Shown here piece by piece: positions 1 to 6,529 of a DNA stretch of 7,502 bases. The notes under the pieces were generated by a model that saw only the letters and a list, made by a program, of their open reading frames with translations, did no database searches and was not told the DNA's origin. This DNA comes from Bacteroidales bacterium UBA5235 (GTDB taxonomy: Bacteria > Bacteroidota > Bacteroidia > Bacteroidales > VadinHA17): NCBI GenBank assembly GCA_002409145.1, contig DHUL01000062.1, positions 50,195 to 57,696 of the forward strand, given 5' to 3'. Position 1 is the stretch's first letter; each line of letters starts with the position of its first letter. A program made the translations under genes and the position numbers.

Positions 1-101
1 CGATTTGCGGTTCCGGATGGTTGCCGCAATTCACTATTGCCTGTTGCCCAAATCTCCTTATGATTCTTTCCAGCATTAGTTAGAAATTTATACAATCACA
101 T
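1..101. other. Left-edge region, coding status unresolved
   Basis: This stretch lies upstream of the first clear gene and I could not settle what it is. Read forward, two frames are open from the window edge, to a TGA at 61-63 and to a TAG at 77-79. The second gives a plausible protein tail ending in LPKSPYDSFQH. On the opposite strand an ATG at 74-76 opens a frame that runs off the left edge and begins MLERIIRRFGQQAIVNCGNH. I recognise none of these peptides. It is therefore either the last ~25 codons of a forward gene or the first ~25 of a divergent one. No good TAnnTTTG element is visible before the next gene. Confidence 0.25.
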
Positions 102-512
102 ATGAAAAAAATCGTAACAATAGGGATTGTCGTACTTCTCATCGCTGCTGCCATTATTTTCTGGTGGCGTCATTACTTCGTTTTTGGAGAGGGTGTAAAG
201 GCCGGTGACCTCAACTACCTGGTAAGGAAGGGATATGTTTTCAAAACCTGGGAAGGAAAGCTGATACAGACAGGCTTCAAGACACCCACTCCCGGAGCCA
301 TTCAGAGCAACGAGTTCGAGTTCAGCATAACGAGTGACAGCCTGGCCAGGGTCCTTGAGAGGGCAAGCGGCAAATTCGTTGAGTTGCGTTACAAGGAGTA
401 CATAGCACCCCTTCCCTGGAGAGGAATGAGCAAATATGTAGTGATAGAGATCCTGGATATAAAGGACTCAGATCAGGAGCAACAGACTCTCATTCCTTAC
501 CAGGCAATCTGA
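102..512 (+). CDS. Small membrane-anchored protein of unknown function
   Basis: A 136-residue protein. Residues 1-3 are MKK and residues 4-22 form one strongly hydrophobic segment ending in WW, followed by RH. This fits an uncleaved N-terminal anchor or signal-anchor, with the remaining ~110 residues outside the cytoplasm (inference). The soluble part carries the motifs GEGVKAGDL (29-37), RKGYVFKTWEG (42-52), EFEFSI (71-76), and ELRYKEY followed by PLPWRGMSKYVV (94-114). From memory, this motif set belongs to a family of ~140-150 residue proteins in Bacteroidota, some of which carry the database label '6-phosphogluconate dehydrogenase'. Nothing here supports that label: the protein is far too short and has no NAD(P)-binding glycine motif. 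The ATG at 102 sits directly before the signal-like segment. The next gene follows 22 bases after the stop, so co-transcription is likely. Function unknown. Confidence 0.8.
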   Translation: MKKIVTIGIVVLLIAAAIIFWWRHYFVFGEGVKAGDLNYLVRKGYVFKTWEGKLIQTGFKTPTPGAIQSNEFEFSITSDSLARVLERASGKFVELRYKEYIAPLPWRGMSKYVVIEILDIKDSDQEQQTLIPYQAI

Positions 513-534
513 AACAGACAATTTAGAATTGCTG

Positions 535-1293
535 ATGACCAGAACAAGAATTACAGCACTGGTCCTGTCACTTATATTGCTGACCGGGTGTGCTGAACTG
601 CTGAATACGATTAAGACAATCTCAGTGGTGAAGCAGCTTACGGATGCGGATATTGTGGCGGGACTCAAGGAGGCTCTTACCGTCGGGGCGCGCAATGCAG
701 CCGGACGGCTGGCCTCGAAGGATGGCTACTGGGGAGATCCGGACGTCAGGATACCATTGCCTGACGAGGCGAAGGTAATAGTTGACAATATAGGAAGGAT
801 ACCCGGAGGACAGCAATTGATTGACAATGTGATACTGAGTATTAACAGGGCTGCCGAGGATGCTGCCCGTGATGTGGCTCCGATTTTTGTGAATTCAGTG
901 ACGCAAATGACTATCAGTGACGGTTACAACATTCTCCACGGCGCTGACAATGCAGCAACCGTTTATCTCAGAAACACTACATGGAACGGGCTTTATGACC
1001 TCTACAAGCCGAAGATCAGCGCATCCACCGGAAAGGAGATCGTCGCAGGCATCTCAGCACAGGATTCATGGAACACCCTTACAGGAAAATGGAACCAGGT
1101 GGCCAACAGTGTGGCAGGAAGGCTGGCCGGATTCAAATCGGTGAATACCGATCTTGACGATTTCCTGACGAGGAAAGCGCTGGAGGGGGTCTTCTTTAAA
1201 CTTGAGGGTGAGGAGCTGAAGATCAGAAAAGAGGTCTCAGCCAGGGTCACCCCCTTACTCAGAGAAGTTTTCGGGACGCTTGACCCGCAATAA
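535..1293 (+). CDS. DUF4197 family lipoprotein
   Basis: A 252-residue predicted lipoprotein. I chose the ATG at 535 because it places a standard type II signal peptide at the N-terminus: MTRTR, a hydrophobic stretch 7-17, then the lipobox LLTGC with the lipidated cysteine at residue 19. A TTG two codons upstream (529) is also in frame but less likely. The body matches what I know of DUF4197: ALTVGARNAAGRLASKDGYWGDPDVRIPLPDEA (about 48-79, the hallmark block), SINRAAEDAARDVAPIFVNSVTQMTISDG (102-130), ILHGADNAATVYL (133-145) and a C-terminal VFFKLEGEELKIRK region (219-232). Family length is about 220-250 residues, so this looks complete. The family has no established biochemical role; it occurs in Gram-negative bacteria as a secreted or lipid-anchored protein. 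It probably shares a transcript with the small gene 22 bases upstream. A 78-base gap containing a promoter element separates it from the next operon. Confidence 0.88.
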   Translation: MTRTRITALVLSLILLTGCAELLNTIKTISVVKQLTDADIVAGLKEALTVGARNAAGRLASKDGYWGDPDVRIPLPDEAKVIVDNIGRIPGGQQLIDNVILSINRAAEDAARDVAPIFVNSVTQMTISDGYNILHGADNAATVYLRNTTWNGLYDLYKPKISASTGKEIVAGISAQDSWNTLTGKWNQVANSVAGRLAGFKSVNTDLDDFLTRKALEGVFFKLEGEELKIRKEVSARVTPLLREVFGTLDPQ

Positions 1294-1344
1294 GATGCTC
1301 TTGTCATGTTTGATTTGAGTTAAACGAGTTTGCCCGCCAGTAGT

Positions 1345-1352
1345 TATATTTG
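1345..1352 (+). promoter_or_regulatory. Bacteroidota -7 promoter element (TATATTTG)
   Basis: TATATTTG matches TAnnTTTG, the -7 element used by the primary sigma factor in Bacteroidota. It lies 19 bases before the ATG at 1372, so transcription would start around 1358 and leave a short leader. A matching -33 TTTG at the usual 19-21 base spacing is absent. TTTG occurs at 1329-1332 (12-base spacing, too close) and 1314-1317 (27 bases, too far). The position between two gene groups supports its use, but the missing -33 box lowers confidence. Confidence 0.5.
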
Positions 1353-1371
1353 CACACAAAACCTGAAAAAA

Positions 1372-2283
1372 ATGAAGAAAATATTTATTTCACTGTCACT
1401 TTCCATCATACTTGCCGGAATCAACCAGGATGCATTCAGCCAGGATGCTGACACAACCCAGGGCTGGCATAACAGCGGGGTTTTCTCCCTGAACATGTCA
1501 CAGGCAACATTCACAAACTGGGCTGCCGGAGGCCAGAACTCAGTGGCGTTGAACGGATTGGTTAATCTTGCAGCAAACTACAGGATGGGCAAGTCGGCCT
1601 GGGACAACGCTCTTACCATCGGTTATGGGAAGATGGTACAGAAGGGCAATGACCTGGGATGGGTCAAGACTGATGACCGTATCGACTTTCAGTCGAAGTA
1701 CGGGCACAAGGCAACAGACAAATGGTTCTATTCGGGTCTGATGAGTTTCAAGACACAGATGGACAACGGATATAACTATCCTGATACAGATAACAAAATA
1801 TCGGGTCTGCTTTCACCTGCCTACCTGCTGTTCTCGTTGGGTATGGACTACAAGCCCAACCCGGATTTTTCGGTGTTCCTCTCTCCGCTGACATCAAAGA
1901 ACACAATTGTCATGGATGATGATCTTTCCATGGCGGGAGCTTTCGGCGTGGAGCCCGGGAAGAATTTCAGGCCGGAGCTTGGTGCATATGCAAACATTGC
2001 ATATAAGAAGGACGAGATTGTCAGGAACGTCAATTTCCTGACAAAGCTTGACCTGTTTACCAATTACCTGAAGAATCCGCAGAACATCGATGTAAGCTGG
2101 GAGGCTCTGCTGGTGCTCAAGGTCAACAAATTCATCTCTGCAACAGTCAATACCAACCTGCTCTATGATGATGATATTCTCATCAAGATTGACGAGGGTG
2201 GTGAAGGTGAACCTGTCCTTGGCAAGCGTGCACAGTTCAAGGAGGTCATTGGCGTTGGTTTTACATACAAGTTTATTAAATAG
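1372..2283 (+). CDS. DUF3078 protein, probable outer-membrane beta-barrel
   Basis: A 303-residue exported protein. I set the start at ATG 1372 because it begins a typical type I signal peptide (MKKIFISLSLSIILAGINQD, with likely cleavage near AFSQ/DAD at residue 24). The longer TTG start at 1330 would bury this signal. The mature part matches DUF3078, a family largely restricted to Bacteroidota: GWHNSGVFSLNMSQATFTNWAAGGQNS near the N-terminus, then WDNALTIGYG, DDRIDFQSKYGHKA and LSPAYLLFSLGMDYKP. Alternating hydrophobic and polar residues, many aromatics, and a final strand ending in a short Phe-Ile-Lys tail (IGVGFTYKFIK) are consistent with an outer-membrane beta-barrel; this placement is inferred, not shown. 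Function unknown. It is the first gene of a tight four-gene group: an exported nitroreductase starts 23 bases after its stop, followed by upp and a nucleoside permease. It sits directly behind a -7-like element. Confidence 0.88.
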   Translation: MKKIFISLSLSIILAGINQDAFSQDADTTQGWHNSGVFSLNMSQATFTNWAAGGQNSVALNGLVNLAANYRMGKSAWDNALTIGYGKMVQKGNDLGWVKTDDRIDFQSKYGHKATDKWFYSGLMSFKTQMDNGYNYPDTDNKISGLLSPAYLLFSLGMDYKPNPDFSVFLSPLTSKNTIVMDDDLSMAGAFGVEPGKNFRPELGAYANIAYKKDEIVRNVNFLTKLDLFTNYLKNPQNIDVSWEALLVLKVNKFISATVNTNLLYDDDILIKIDEGGEGEPVLGKRAQFKEVIGVGFTYKFIK

Positions 2284-2306
2284 AGTTAACATATATCAAC
2301 AGCAGC

Positions 2307-2948
2307 ATGAAAAGCATAACAATATTTGCAATGATGATGCTTATTCCGGGAATCCTGGCAGGACAGGCGGTGCAGGACATAAAGCTGAATGTTCCTGACA
2401 TGGAGAGAGGGCTGACACTCATGAAAGCATTTGAAAAGAGGGCTTCGGCCACCTCCTTCAGTTCAAGGGAGCTCTCGCTTCAGGATCTCTCTGACCTGCT
2501 CTGGGCATCAAATGGCATAAACAGGCTGGAGAGCGGCAAGCGCACGGCACCCACCGCGGTCAATGCACAGGATATTGACATTTACGTGCTGCTCATGTCC
2601 GGGGCTTACCTGTATGATCACAAGACACATACCCTTAAGGGCATTGCTGCCGGTGACAACAGGAAGCTGGTTTCAGACAGGCAGACTACTTTTGCAAATG
2701 CACCGGTTATGCTTGTGCTGGTCTCTGACATATCCCGCTTCAGGGGTGATGATGATGCCCGCAAACTGAACTGGGGTGCGATGGATGCAGGCATAGTATC
2801 ACAGAATATCAGCCTTTTCTGTGCCGGGACAGGAATGGTTACCCGTCCGCGCGCATCGATGGACATTGAGGGGCTGAAGAAACTGCTCCTGCTGAACGGT
2901 ACACAATACCCGTTGCTCAACAATCCGGTTGGTTATCCTAATGAATAG
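2307..2948 (+). CDS. Exported nitroreductase-fold protein, SagB-like
   Basis: A 213-residue protein resembling the SagB/nitroreductase family (FMN-dependent oxidoreductases). Residues 1-21 form a signal peptide (MKSITIFAMMMLIPGILAG, cleavage around GQA), so the enzyme probably acts in the periplasm, unlike classical cytoplasmic nitroreductases. Family features visible in order: KRASATSF (45-52, where FMN phosphate-binding RRSxRxF usually lies), the helix LSLQDLSDLLWASNGINR (56-73), KRTAPTAVNAQDIDIYVLL (78-96, equivalent to RTAPSAGALYPLEIYV in relatives), and WGAMDAGIVSQNISLFCAGTGMV (156-178), the FMN- and dimer-contacting helix. The second arginine of the first motif is absent (Thr here), and Val-Asn replaces the Gly-Ala of the second. 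Substrate unknown; an annotation as 'nitroreductase family protein' is as far as the sequence goes. It lies 23 bases after the DUF3078 gene and 12 before upp, so it is very likely in the same operon. Confidence 0.85.
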   Translation: MKSITIFAMMMLIPGILAGQAVQDIKLNVPDMERGLTLMKAFEKRASATSFSSRELSLQDLSDLLWASNGINRLESGKRTAPTAVNAQDIDIYVLLMSGAYLYDHKTHTLKGIAAGDNRKLVSDRQTTFANAPVMLVLVSDISRFRGDDDARKLNWGAMDAGIVSQNISLFCAGTGMVTRPRASMDIEGLKKLLLLNGTQYPLLNNPVGYPNE

Positions 2949-2960
2949 AGACTGCCTGAA

Positions 2961-3581
2961 ATGCTTAAGCTGATAAATCATCCCCTGATCACCCACAAGC
3001 TTTCGCTCATCAGGAGGAAGGAGACAGGTACACGTGATTTCCGGCAGAACATCAGCGAGATAGCCGGACTCATGGCATATGAGATAACAAGGGATCTCCC
3101 GCTGCGTGAAATAGTAATAGAGACTCCCCTCTCATCATGCACCACGGCGGAGCTTTCAAGGGAGATCATACTGGTGCCGGTGCTGCGTGCCGGACTTGGT
3201 ATGGTTGACGGTATCACCGGGCTGATAACCACAGCGCGGGTGGGTCATATAGGGCTTGTGCGCGATCATGAGACACTGGTTCCCACGGAGTATTATGCCA
3301 AGTTCCCCGCTGACATCTCAGAAGCAGTTGTGATGGTTCTTGATCCCATGCTGGCCACCGGTGGAAGTGCAAGCGCAGCAATCAGTGCAGTTAAAAAAAG
3401 AGGTGCAGTGACCATCAGGCTGGTCTGCATCGTCGGAGCCCCGGAGGGGGTGATGAGGATCGAAAGGGAACATCCGGATGTAGACATCTACCTGGCAGCG
3501 CTTGACAGTCATCTGAATGAGAACGGGTACATCGTTCCCGGACTCGGTGATGCCGGCGACAGGTTATTCGGAACTGTTTAG
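2961..3581 (+). CDS. upp: Uracil phosphoribosyltransferase
   Basis: Cytoplasmic enzyme of pyrimidine salvage that converts uracil and PRPP into UMP and pyrophosphate. The 206-residue product is close to the usual 206-216 residues. Clear family marks: the N-terminal NHPLITHKLSLIRRKETGTRDFR block (6-28), VPVLRAGLGMVDG (72-84), GHIGLVRDHET (95-105), the PRPP-binding loop LDPMLATGGSASAAI (127-141) and the C-terminal uracil-binding segment YIVPGLGDAGDRLFG (190-204). All key positions look intact, so it should be active. The ATG at 2961 gives the standard family N-terminus. It starts 12 bases after the nitroreductase stop and is followed after 38 bases by a nucleoside permease, a common salvage pairing of uptake with base recovery. 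No attenuator or PyrR-binding structure could be made out in the short gaps. Confidence 0.97.
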   Translation: MLKLINHPLITHKLSLIRRKETGTRDFRQNISEIAGLMAYEITRDLPLREIVIETPLSSCTTAELSREIILVPVLRAGLGMVDGITGLITTARVGHIGLVRDHETLVPTEYYAKFPADISEAVVMVLDPMLATGGSASAAISAVKKRGAVTIRLVCIVGAPEGVMRIEREHPDVDIYLAALDSHLNENGYIVPGLGDAGDRLFGTV

Positions 3582-3619
3582 TTTGCTATATTCGCAGATC
3601 ATTTCAAACAAAAAAGTGT

Positions 3620-4873
3620 ATGGGACTTAAGCGCCGGCTTATCATAATGAACTTCCTCCAGTTCTTTATCTGGGGATCATGGCTCCTGACCATAGGAGCA
3701 TATTGGTTTCAAAACAAAAACTGGTCGGGGACCGATTTCGGGGCCATTTTTTCGACAATGGGACTGGCCTCTCTTTTCATGCCGGCAATAGCGGGTATTA
3801 TAGCTGACAGGTGGATAAACGCGGAGAGGCTTTACGGCATTTTTCACATCGCAGGGGCAGTTCTTCTCTCACTGATACCTGCCATAAACGATCCTGACAC
3901 TTTCTTCTGGGTACTTCTTCTTACGATGATGTTTTACATGCCGACCCTGGCTCTGGCCATTACAGTAGCATACAGCTCCATGAAGAACAGCGGGATGGAT
4001 ATCATCAGGGACTATCCGCCTGTGAGGGTCTGGGGAACGATAGGTTTCATAGTGGCGTTGTGGGTTGTAAGCCTGCTGGGATTCGAGACCTCTCCCCTGC
4101 AATTCTATGTGGCTGCGGCTGCCTCACTGATTCTCGGGGTGTACGCCTTTACCCTTCCCAAGTGTCCGCCACTGGCAAGGGGTCATAAGAAGAAGCTGAC
4201 GGAGGAGCTGGGACTCAATGCATTCAAGCTTTTCAGGAGCACGAAGATGGCTCTCTTCTTCATTTTCGCCATGCTGTTGGGTGGAGCATTGCAACTCACC
4301 AATGCATACGGAGACACATTCCTTCATGATTTTGCAAAGATCCCTGCCTACAAGGATCTTCTCGCAGTGAAATTCCCGGCTATAATCATGTCTGTATCAC
4401 AGATATCGGAGACGCTTTTTATCCTGACCATTCCCTTTTTCCTTAAGCGTTTCGGGATAAAGAAGGTGATGCTGATGAGCATGGTGGCATGGGTGCTCCG
4501 TTTCGGGCTTTTTGGCCTGGGTAATCCGGCAGAGGGACTCTGGATGATTATCCTCTCATGCATCATTTATGGGATGGCATTTGATTTCTTCAACATCTCA
4601 GGGTCACTCTTCGTAGAGACACAGAGCACACCCGATATACGCGCCAGTGCACAGGGTCTCTTCATGATGATGACCAACGGTTTCGGAGCATTTTTGGGTA
4701 GCCGCATCAGTGGCATCGTAATAGACAAGTACTTCATCCTTGAAGGAGGAGCATTTGACTGGAAGGGGATATGGTTTGCCTTTGCAGGATATGCGCTGGT
4801 GGTGGCGATACTTTTCGCCATATTCTTCAGGCACAAACATGTGCCGGAGGAAACTGCACAGGTGAGTCAATGA
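3620..4873 (+). CDS. nupG: NupG-type nucleoside:H+ symporter (MFS)
   Basis: A 417-residue inner-membrane transporter of the major facilitator superfamily, nucleoside:H+ symporter family (NupG/XapB). E. coli NupG has 418 residues and the alignment by eye is nearly gap-free: NFLQFFIWGSWLLTIGAYWF near the start, IIADRW (60-65), GMDIIRDYPPVRVWGTIGFI (125-144), FFIFAMLLGGALQLTN (213-228), MSVSQISETLFILTIPFFLKR (257-277), YGMAFDFFNISGSLFVE (317-333) and RASAQGLFMMMTNGFG (341-356). Residues I recall as nucleoside contacts in the E. coli structure are present: Arg136, Thr140, Phe143, Gln225, Asn228, Gln261 and Glu264, plus Tyr317, Phe321 and Asp322 shifted by one. About 12 membrane segments are apparent. 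Proton-driven import of purine and pyrimidine nucleosides is therefore a strong prediction. It is the last gene of the operon with upp; its 3' end faces the convergent metal transporter gene. Confidence 0.95.
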   Translation: MGLKRRLIIMNFLQFFIWGSWLLTIGAYWFQNKNWSGTDFGAIFSTMGLASLFMPAIAGIIADRWINAERLYGIFHIAGAVLLSLIPAINDPDTFFWVLLLTMMFYMPTLALAITVAYSSMKNSGMDIIRDYPPVRVWGTIGFIVALWVVSLLGFETSPLQFYVAAAASLILGVYAFTLPKCPPLARGHKKKLTEELGLNAFKLFRSTKMALFFIFAMLLGGALQLTNAYGDTFLHDFAKIPAYKDLLAVKFPAIIMSVSQISETLFILTIPFFLKRFGIKKVMLMSMVAWVLRFGLFGLGNPAEGLWMIILSCIIYGMAFDFFNISGSLFVETQSTPDIRASAQGLFMMMTNGFGAFLGSRISGIVIDKYFILEGGAFDWKGIWFAFAGYALVVAILFAIFFRHKHVPEETAQVSQ

Positions 4874-4916
4874 TTCTTTCACCCGGAGCGGGCAGGCGCT
4901 GACTGCTGCAAAGCGG

Positions 4917-4939
4917 ATGAGGTATTGGGGATATCTCAT
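4917..4939. terminator. Hairpin between convergent genes, possible terminator
   Basis: ATGAGGTAT (4917-4925) pairs with ATATCTCAT (4931-4939) across a 5-base TGGGG loop, giving a 9-base-pair stem with one G-T wobble in the + strand RNA (an A-C mismatch in the - strand RNA). It lies 43 bases beyond the nupG stop and 9 bases beyond the metal transporter stop, where a terminator serving both genes would be expected. There is no run of T after the stem on either strand and the stem is not GC-rich, so it is not a classical intrinsic terminator. It could instead be a 3'-end processing or stabilising hairpin. Confidence 0.35.
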
Positions 4940-4948
4940 GCCTGGTGA

Positions 4949-5815
4949 TTACCCGAGCAGAATCAGGCTGATACCGATCATGATCATCCCGCTTATAAGG
5001 CCGTAGATGGCAACATGGTGTTTGCCATACTTATGGGCGGCGGGCAGGAGTTCATCAAATGCTATATATACCATTATACCGGCTACCATTGCGAAGACAT
5101 AGCCAAGGCTGATGCCGGAATCGAATAGTGTCAGGATGAAATAGCCCGCCAATGCGCCTATCGGTTCCGAGAACCCTGACAGTACTGACCAGGCAAGCGC
5201 TTTCCTTCTTGACCCTGTGGCGTAAAAGACAGGCACAGACACTGCAATACCCTCCGGAATATTATGAATTGCCACAGCCACTGCAATGCTGATGCCTACA
5301 GTCACATCAGACATGGCAGAAATGAATGTGGCTATCCCTTCAGGGAAGTTATGGACCCCGATGGCAATAGCAGTGAATGTACCTATCCGCATCAGTTTCC
5401 GGTCCCTGATGTTGTGGTCTCTGCGGCTTTGATCCCTCCTCCCCTGGCATTCAGGTTTGTCAGGATCACGTGATCCGGGGTGCATCTGCTCCACTCTCTT
5501 CAGTTCATGCGGGTTGCCCTCTGACGGCAGTATTTTATCAATGGCGGCAGAGAGGCCAATGCCTGCAACAAAGGCGATAAAAGTCAACCAGGCTGCAGTT
5601 TTGGCGTCATAATTCATTCTCATTATGTCTCCGGCTCCTGTCAGTATCTCCGTGAAAGAAATGAAGATCATCACGCCTGCTGAGAATCCAAGGGAAAAAG
5701 CCAGAAATGTGGTCTTGGTGCGTTTGGCAAAGAAAGCTATCAATCCGCCTATCCCGGTGGCAAGCCCGGCGAAAAGAGTGATTGCAAACGCAAAGAGTAG
5801 CCGGGAACTATTCAT
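4949..5815 (-). CDS. zupT: ZIP-family divalent metal transporter, ZupT-like
   Basis: A 288-residue inner-membrane transporter of the ZIP family, expected to import Zn2+ and possibly Fe2+, Mn2+ or other divalent cations. The ATG at 5813-5815 is preferred over a TTG one codon upstream. Eight hydrophobic segments are apparent: three before a polar loop and five after. The metal-site motifs are intact: HNFPEG at 155-160 in membrane segment 4 and HNIPEG at 184-189 in segment 5, followed by SGFSEPIGALAGY (213-225) and FDELLPAAHKYG (253-264). The cytoplasmic loop between segments 3 and 4 (about 97-142) is longer than in E. coli ZupT (257 residues in total). It is rich in Arg, Asp and Glu, with three histidines (103, 112, 134) and one cysteine (123), which could bind or sense metal (inference). 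The gene is convergent with nupG and divergent from the J-domain gene. A promoter and a palindrome lie upstream. Confidence 0.93.
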   Translation of the reverse strand: MNSSRLLFAFAITLFAGLATGIGGLIAFFAKRTKTTFLAFSLGFSAGVMIFISFTEILTGAGDIMRMNYDAKTAAWLTFIAFVAGIGLSAAIDKILPSEGNPHELKRVEQMHPGSRDPDKPECQGRRDQSRRDHNIRDRKLMRIGTFTAIAIGVHNFPEGIATFISAMSDVTVGISIAVAVAIHNIPEGIAVSVPVFYATGSRRKALAWSVLSGFSEPIGALAGYFILTLFDSGISLGYVFAMVAGIMVYIAFDELLPAAHKYGKHHVAIYGLISGMIMIGISLILLG

Positions 5816-5835
5816 CAACAGGCATTATTTAGATT

Positions 5836-5847
5836 CAATTTAAATTG
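5836..5847. promoter_or_regulatory. 12-base palindrome at the metal-transporter promoter
   Basis: CAATTTAAATTG is a perfect 12-base inverted repeat without spacer. It lies directly downstream of the predicted -7 element of the - strand metal transporter gene, over the expected transcription start and 20 bases before the ATG. That is a typical place for a repressor operator, for example a metal-responsive regulator. It does not resemble Fur or DtxR consensus sites that I know. One or two perfect 12-base palindromes are expected by chance in a window of this size, so position is the only argument. Confidence 0.3.
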
Positions 5848-5877
5848 CAAAAGTATAAGAATAACAGAAAAAACAAC
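5848..5877 (-). promoter_or_regulatory. Predicted promoter of the metal transporter gene
   Basis: On the - strand, TACTTTTG (5855 to 5848) matches the Bacteroidota -7 element TAnnTTTG exactly. Eighteen bases upstream lies GTTG (5877 to 5874), one base off the -33 element TTTG and just under the usual 19-21 base spacing. The -7 box is 32 bases before the ATG, leaving a leader of roughly 25 bases. The whole element sits in the 117-base divergent gap shared with the J-domain gene, whose own promoter I could not identify with confidence (a partial match TATTTTG at 5911-5917 is too close to its ATG). Confidence 0.55.
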
Positions 5878-5932
5878 ATGAGGGATATTTCTGCTGATGA
5901 AAAAAGTCCTTATTTTGATATTATATTGAACG

Positions 5933-6529
5933 ATGAATCTCTGGGATTACTATAAGATACTTGGTATTCAGCAGAATGCCTCTGATGATGTGATAAGAAA
6001 AGCATACAGGAAGAAGGCGATGGAATACCATCCTGACCGGAACAATTCGCCTGATGCCCAGGAGATGTTCATCCGTATCACCGAAGCCTATGAATATCTG
6101 ATATCTCATCCCTGGAGGAGGAATATCACAGAGGAGGAGGTGAGGCGCAACTACCAGGCCTGGATTGATTACCGGAGGGCGGAGGCTCGTAAGCGTGCTG
6201 AGGCTTATGCAAAAGCCTCATATGCAGAGTTCCGGAAAAGTCCGATCTACAAGAGTACAACAGTCATTGACGGCACAATGGTTTTCCTGGGCCTGTTGCT
6301 GGCGACGATGGTCATTTTTACATCTGTCTACGGATACATATATCGTATGAGGATTGCCGGGACGCCAAAGGAAGAGCCGTCATTAATGCTGGCCGCCGTA
6401 TCGTTAATCATAGGCATTTCGTATATGATCATTTCGGTAATATACCTGAGTGCATGGATTGCCCAGCAAAAGAAGAAGATAAGAAGATCTGAAGATGGAG
6501 AACAGAAAGAAAATCAGGAATCCGTTTGA
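5933..6529 (+). CDS. Membrane-anchored J-domain (DnaJ-like) protein
   Basis: A 198-residue protein with an N-terminal J domain (about 3-60) beginning WDYYKILGIQQNASDDVIRKAYRK and containing the essential HPD tripeptide at 33-35, needed to stimulate Hsp70 (DnaK) ATPase activity. There is no Gly/Phe region, zinc finger or C-terminal substrate-binding domain, so it is a type III (class C) J protein and not DnaJ itself. A charged, probably helical linker (66-102, rich in Arg, Ala and Glu) leads to two hydrophobic segments (about 113-135 and 151-176) that should form a membrane hairpin, followed by a basic then acidic cytoplasmic tail. The likely role is to recruit DnaK to the inner membrane; the client is unknown. 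The ATG at 5933 begins right at the J domain. The last 35 bases overlap the thioesterase gene in another frame, suggesting translational coupling. Confidence 0.9.
   Translation: MNLWDYYKILGIQQNASDDVIRKAYRKKAMEYHPDRNNSPDAQEMFIRITEAYEYLISHPWRRNITEEEVRRNYQAWIDYRRAEARKRAEAYAKASYAEFRKSPIYKSTTVIDGTMVFLGLLLATMVIFTSVYGYIYRMRIAGTPKEEPSLMLAAVSLIIGISYMIISVIYLSAWIAQQKKKIRRSEDGEQKENQESV

Noticed and set aside
1330..1371. Longer N-terminus of the DUF3078 protein from TTG at 1330
   Set aside because: It would bury the clear signal peptide that starts at ATG 1372, and it overlaps the likely -7 element.
3587..3594. TATATTCG between upp and nupG as an internal promoter
   Set aside because: It is one base off TAnnTTTG and no TTTG box lies 19-21 bases upstream. 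The 38-base gap is compatible with simple read-through from upp.
4567..4939. Open frames antisense to the nupG 3' half as possible overlapping genes
   Set aside because: They show no recognisable domain or signal and sit opposite a strongly conserved transporter; their openness follows from the codon pattern of nupG.
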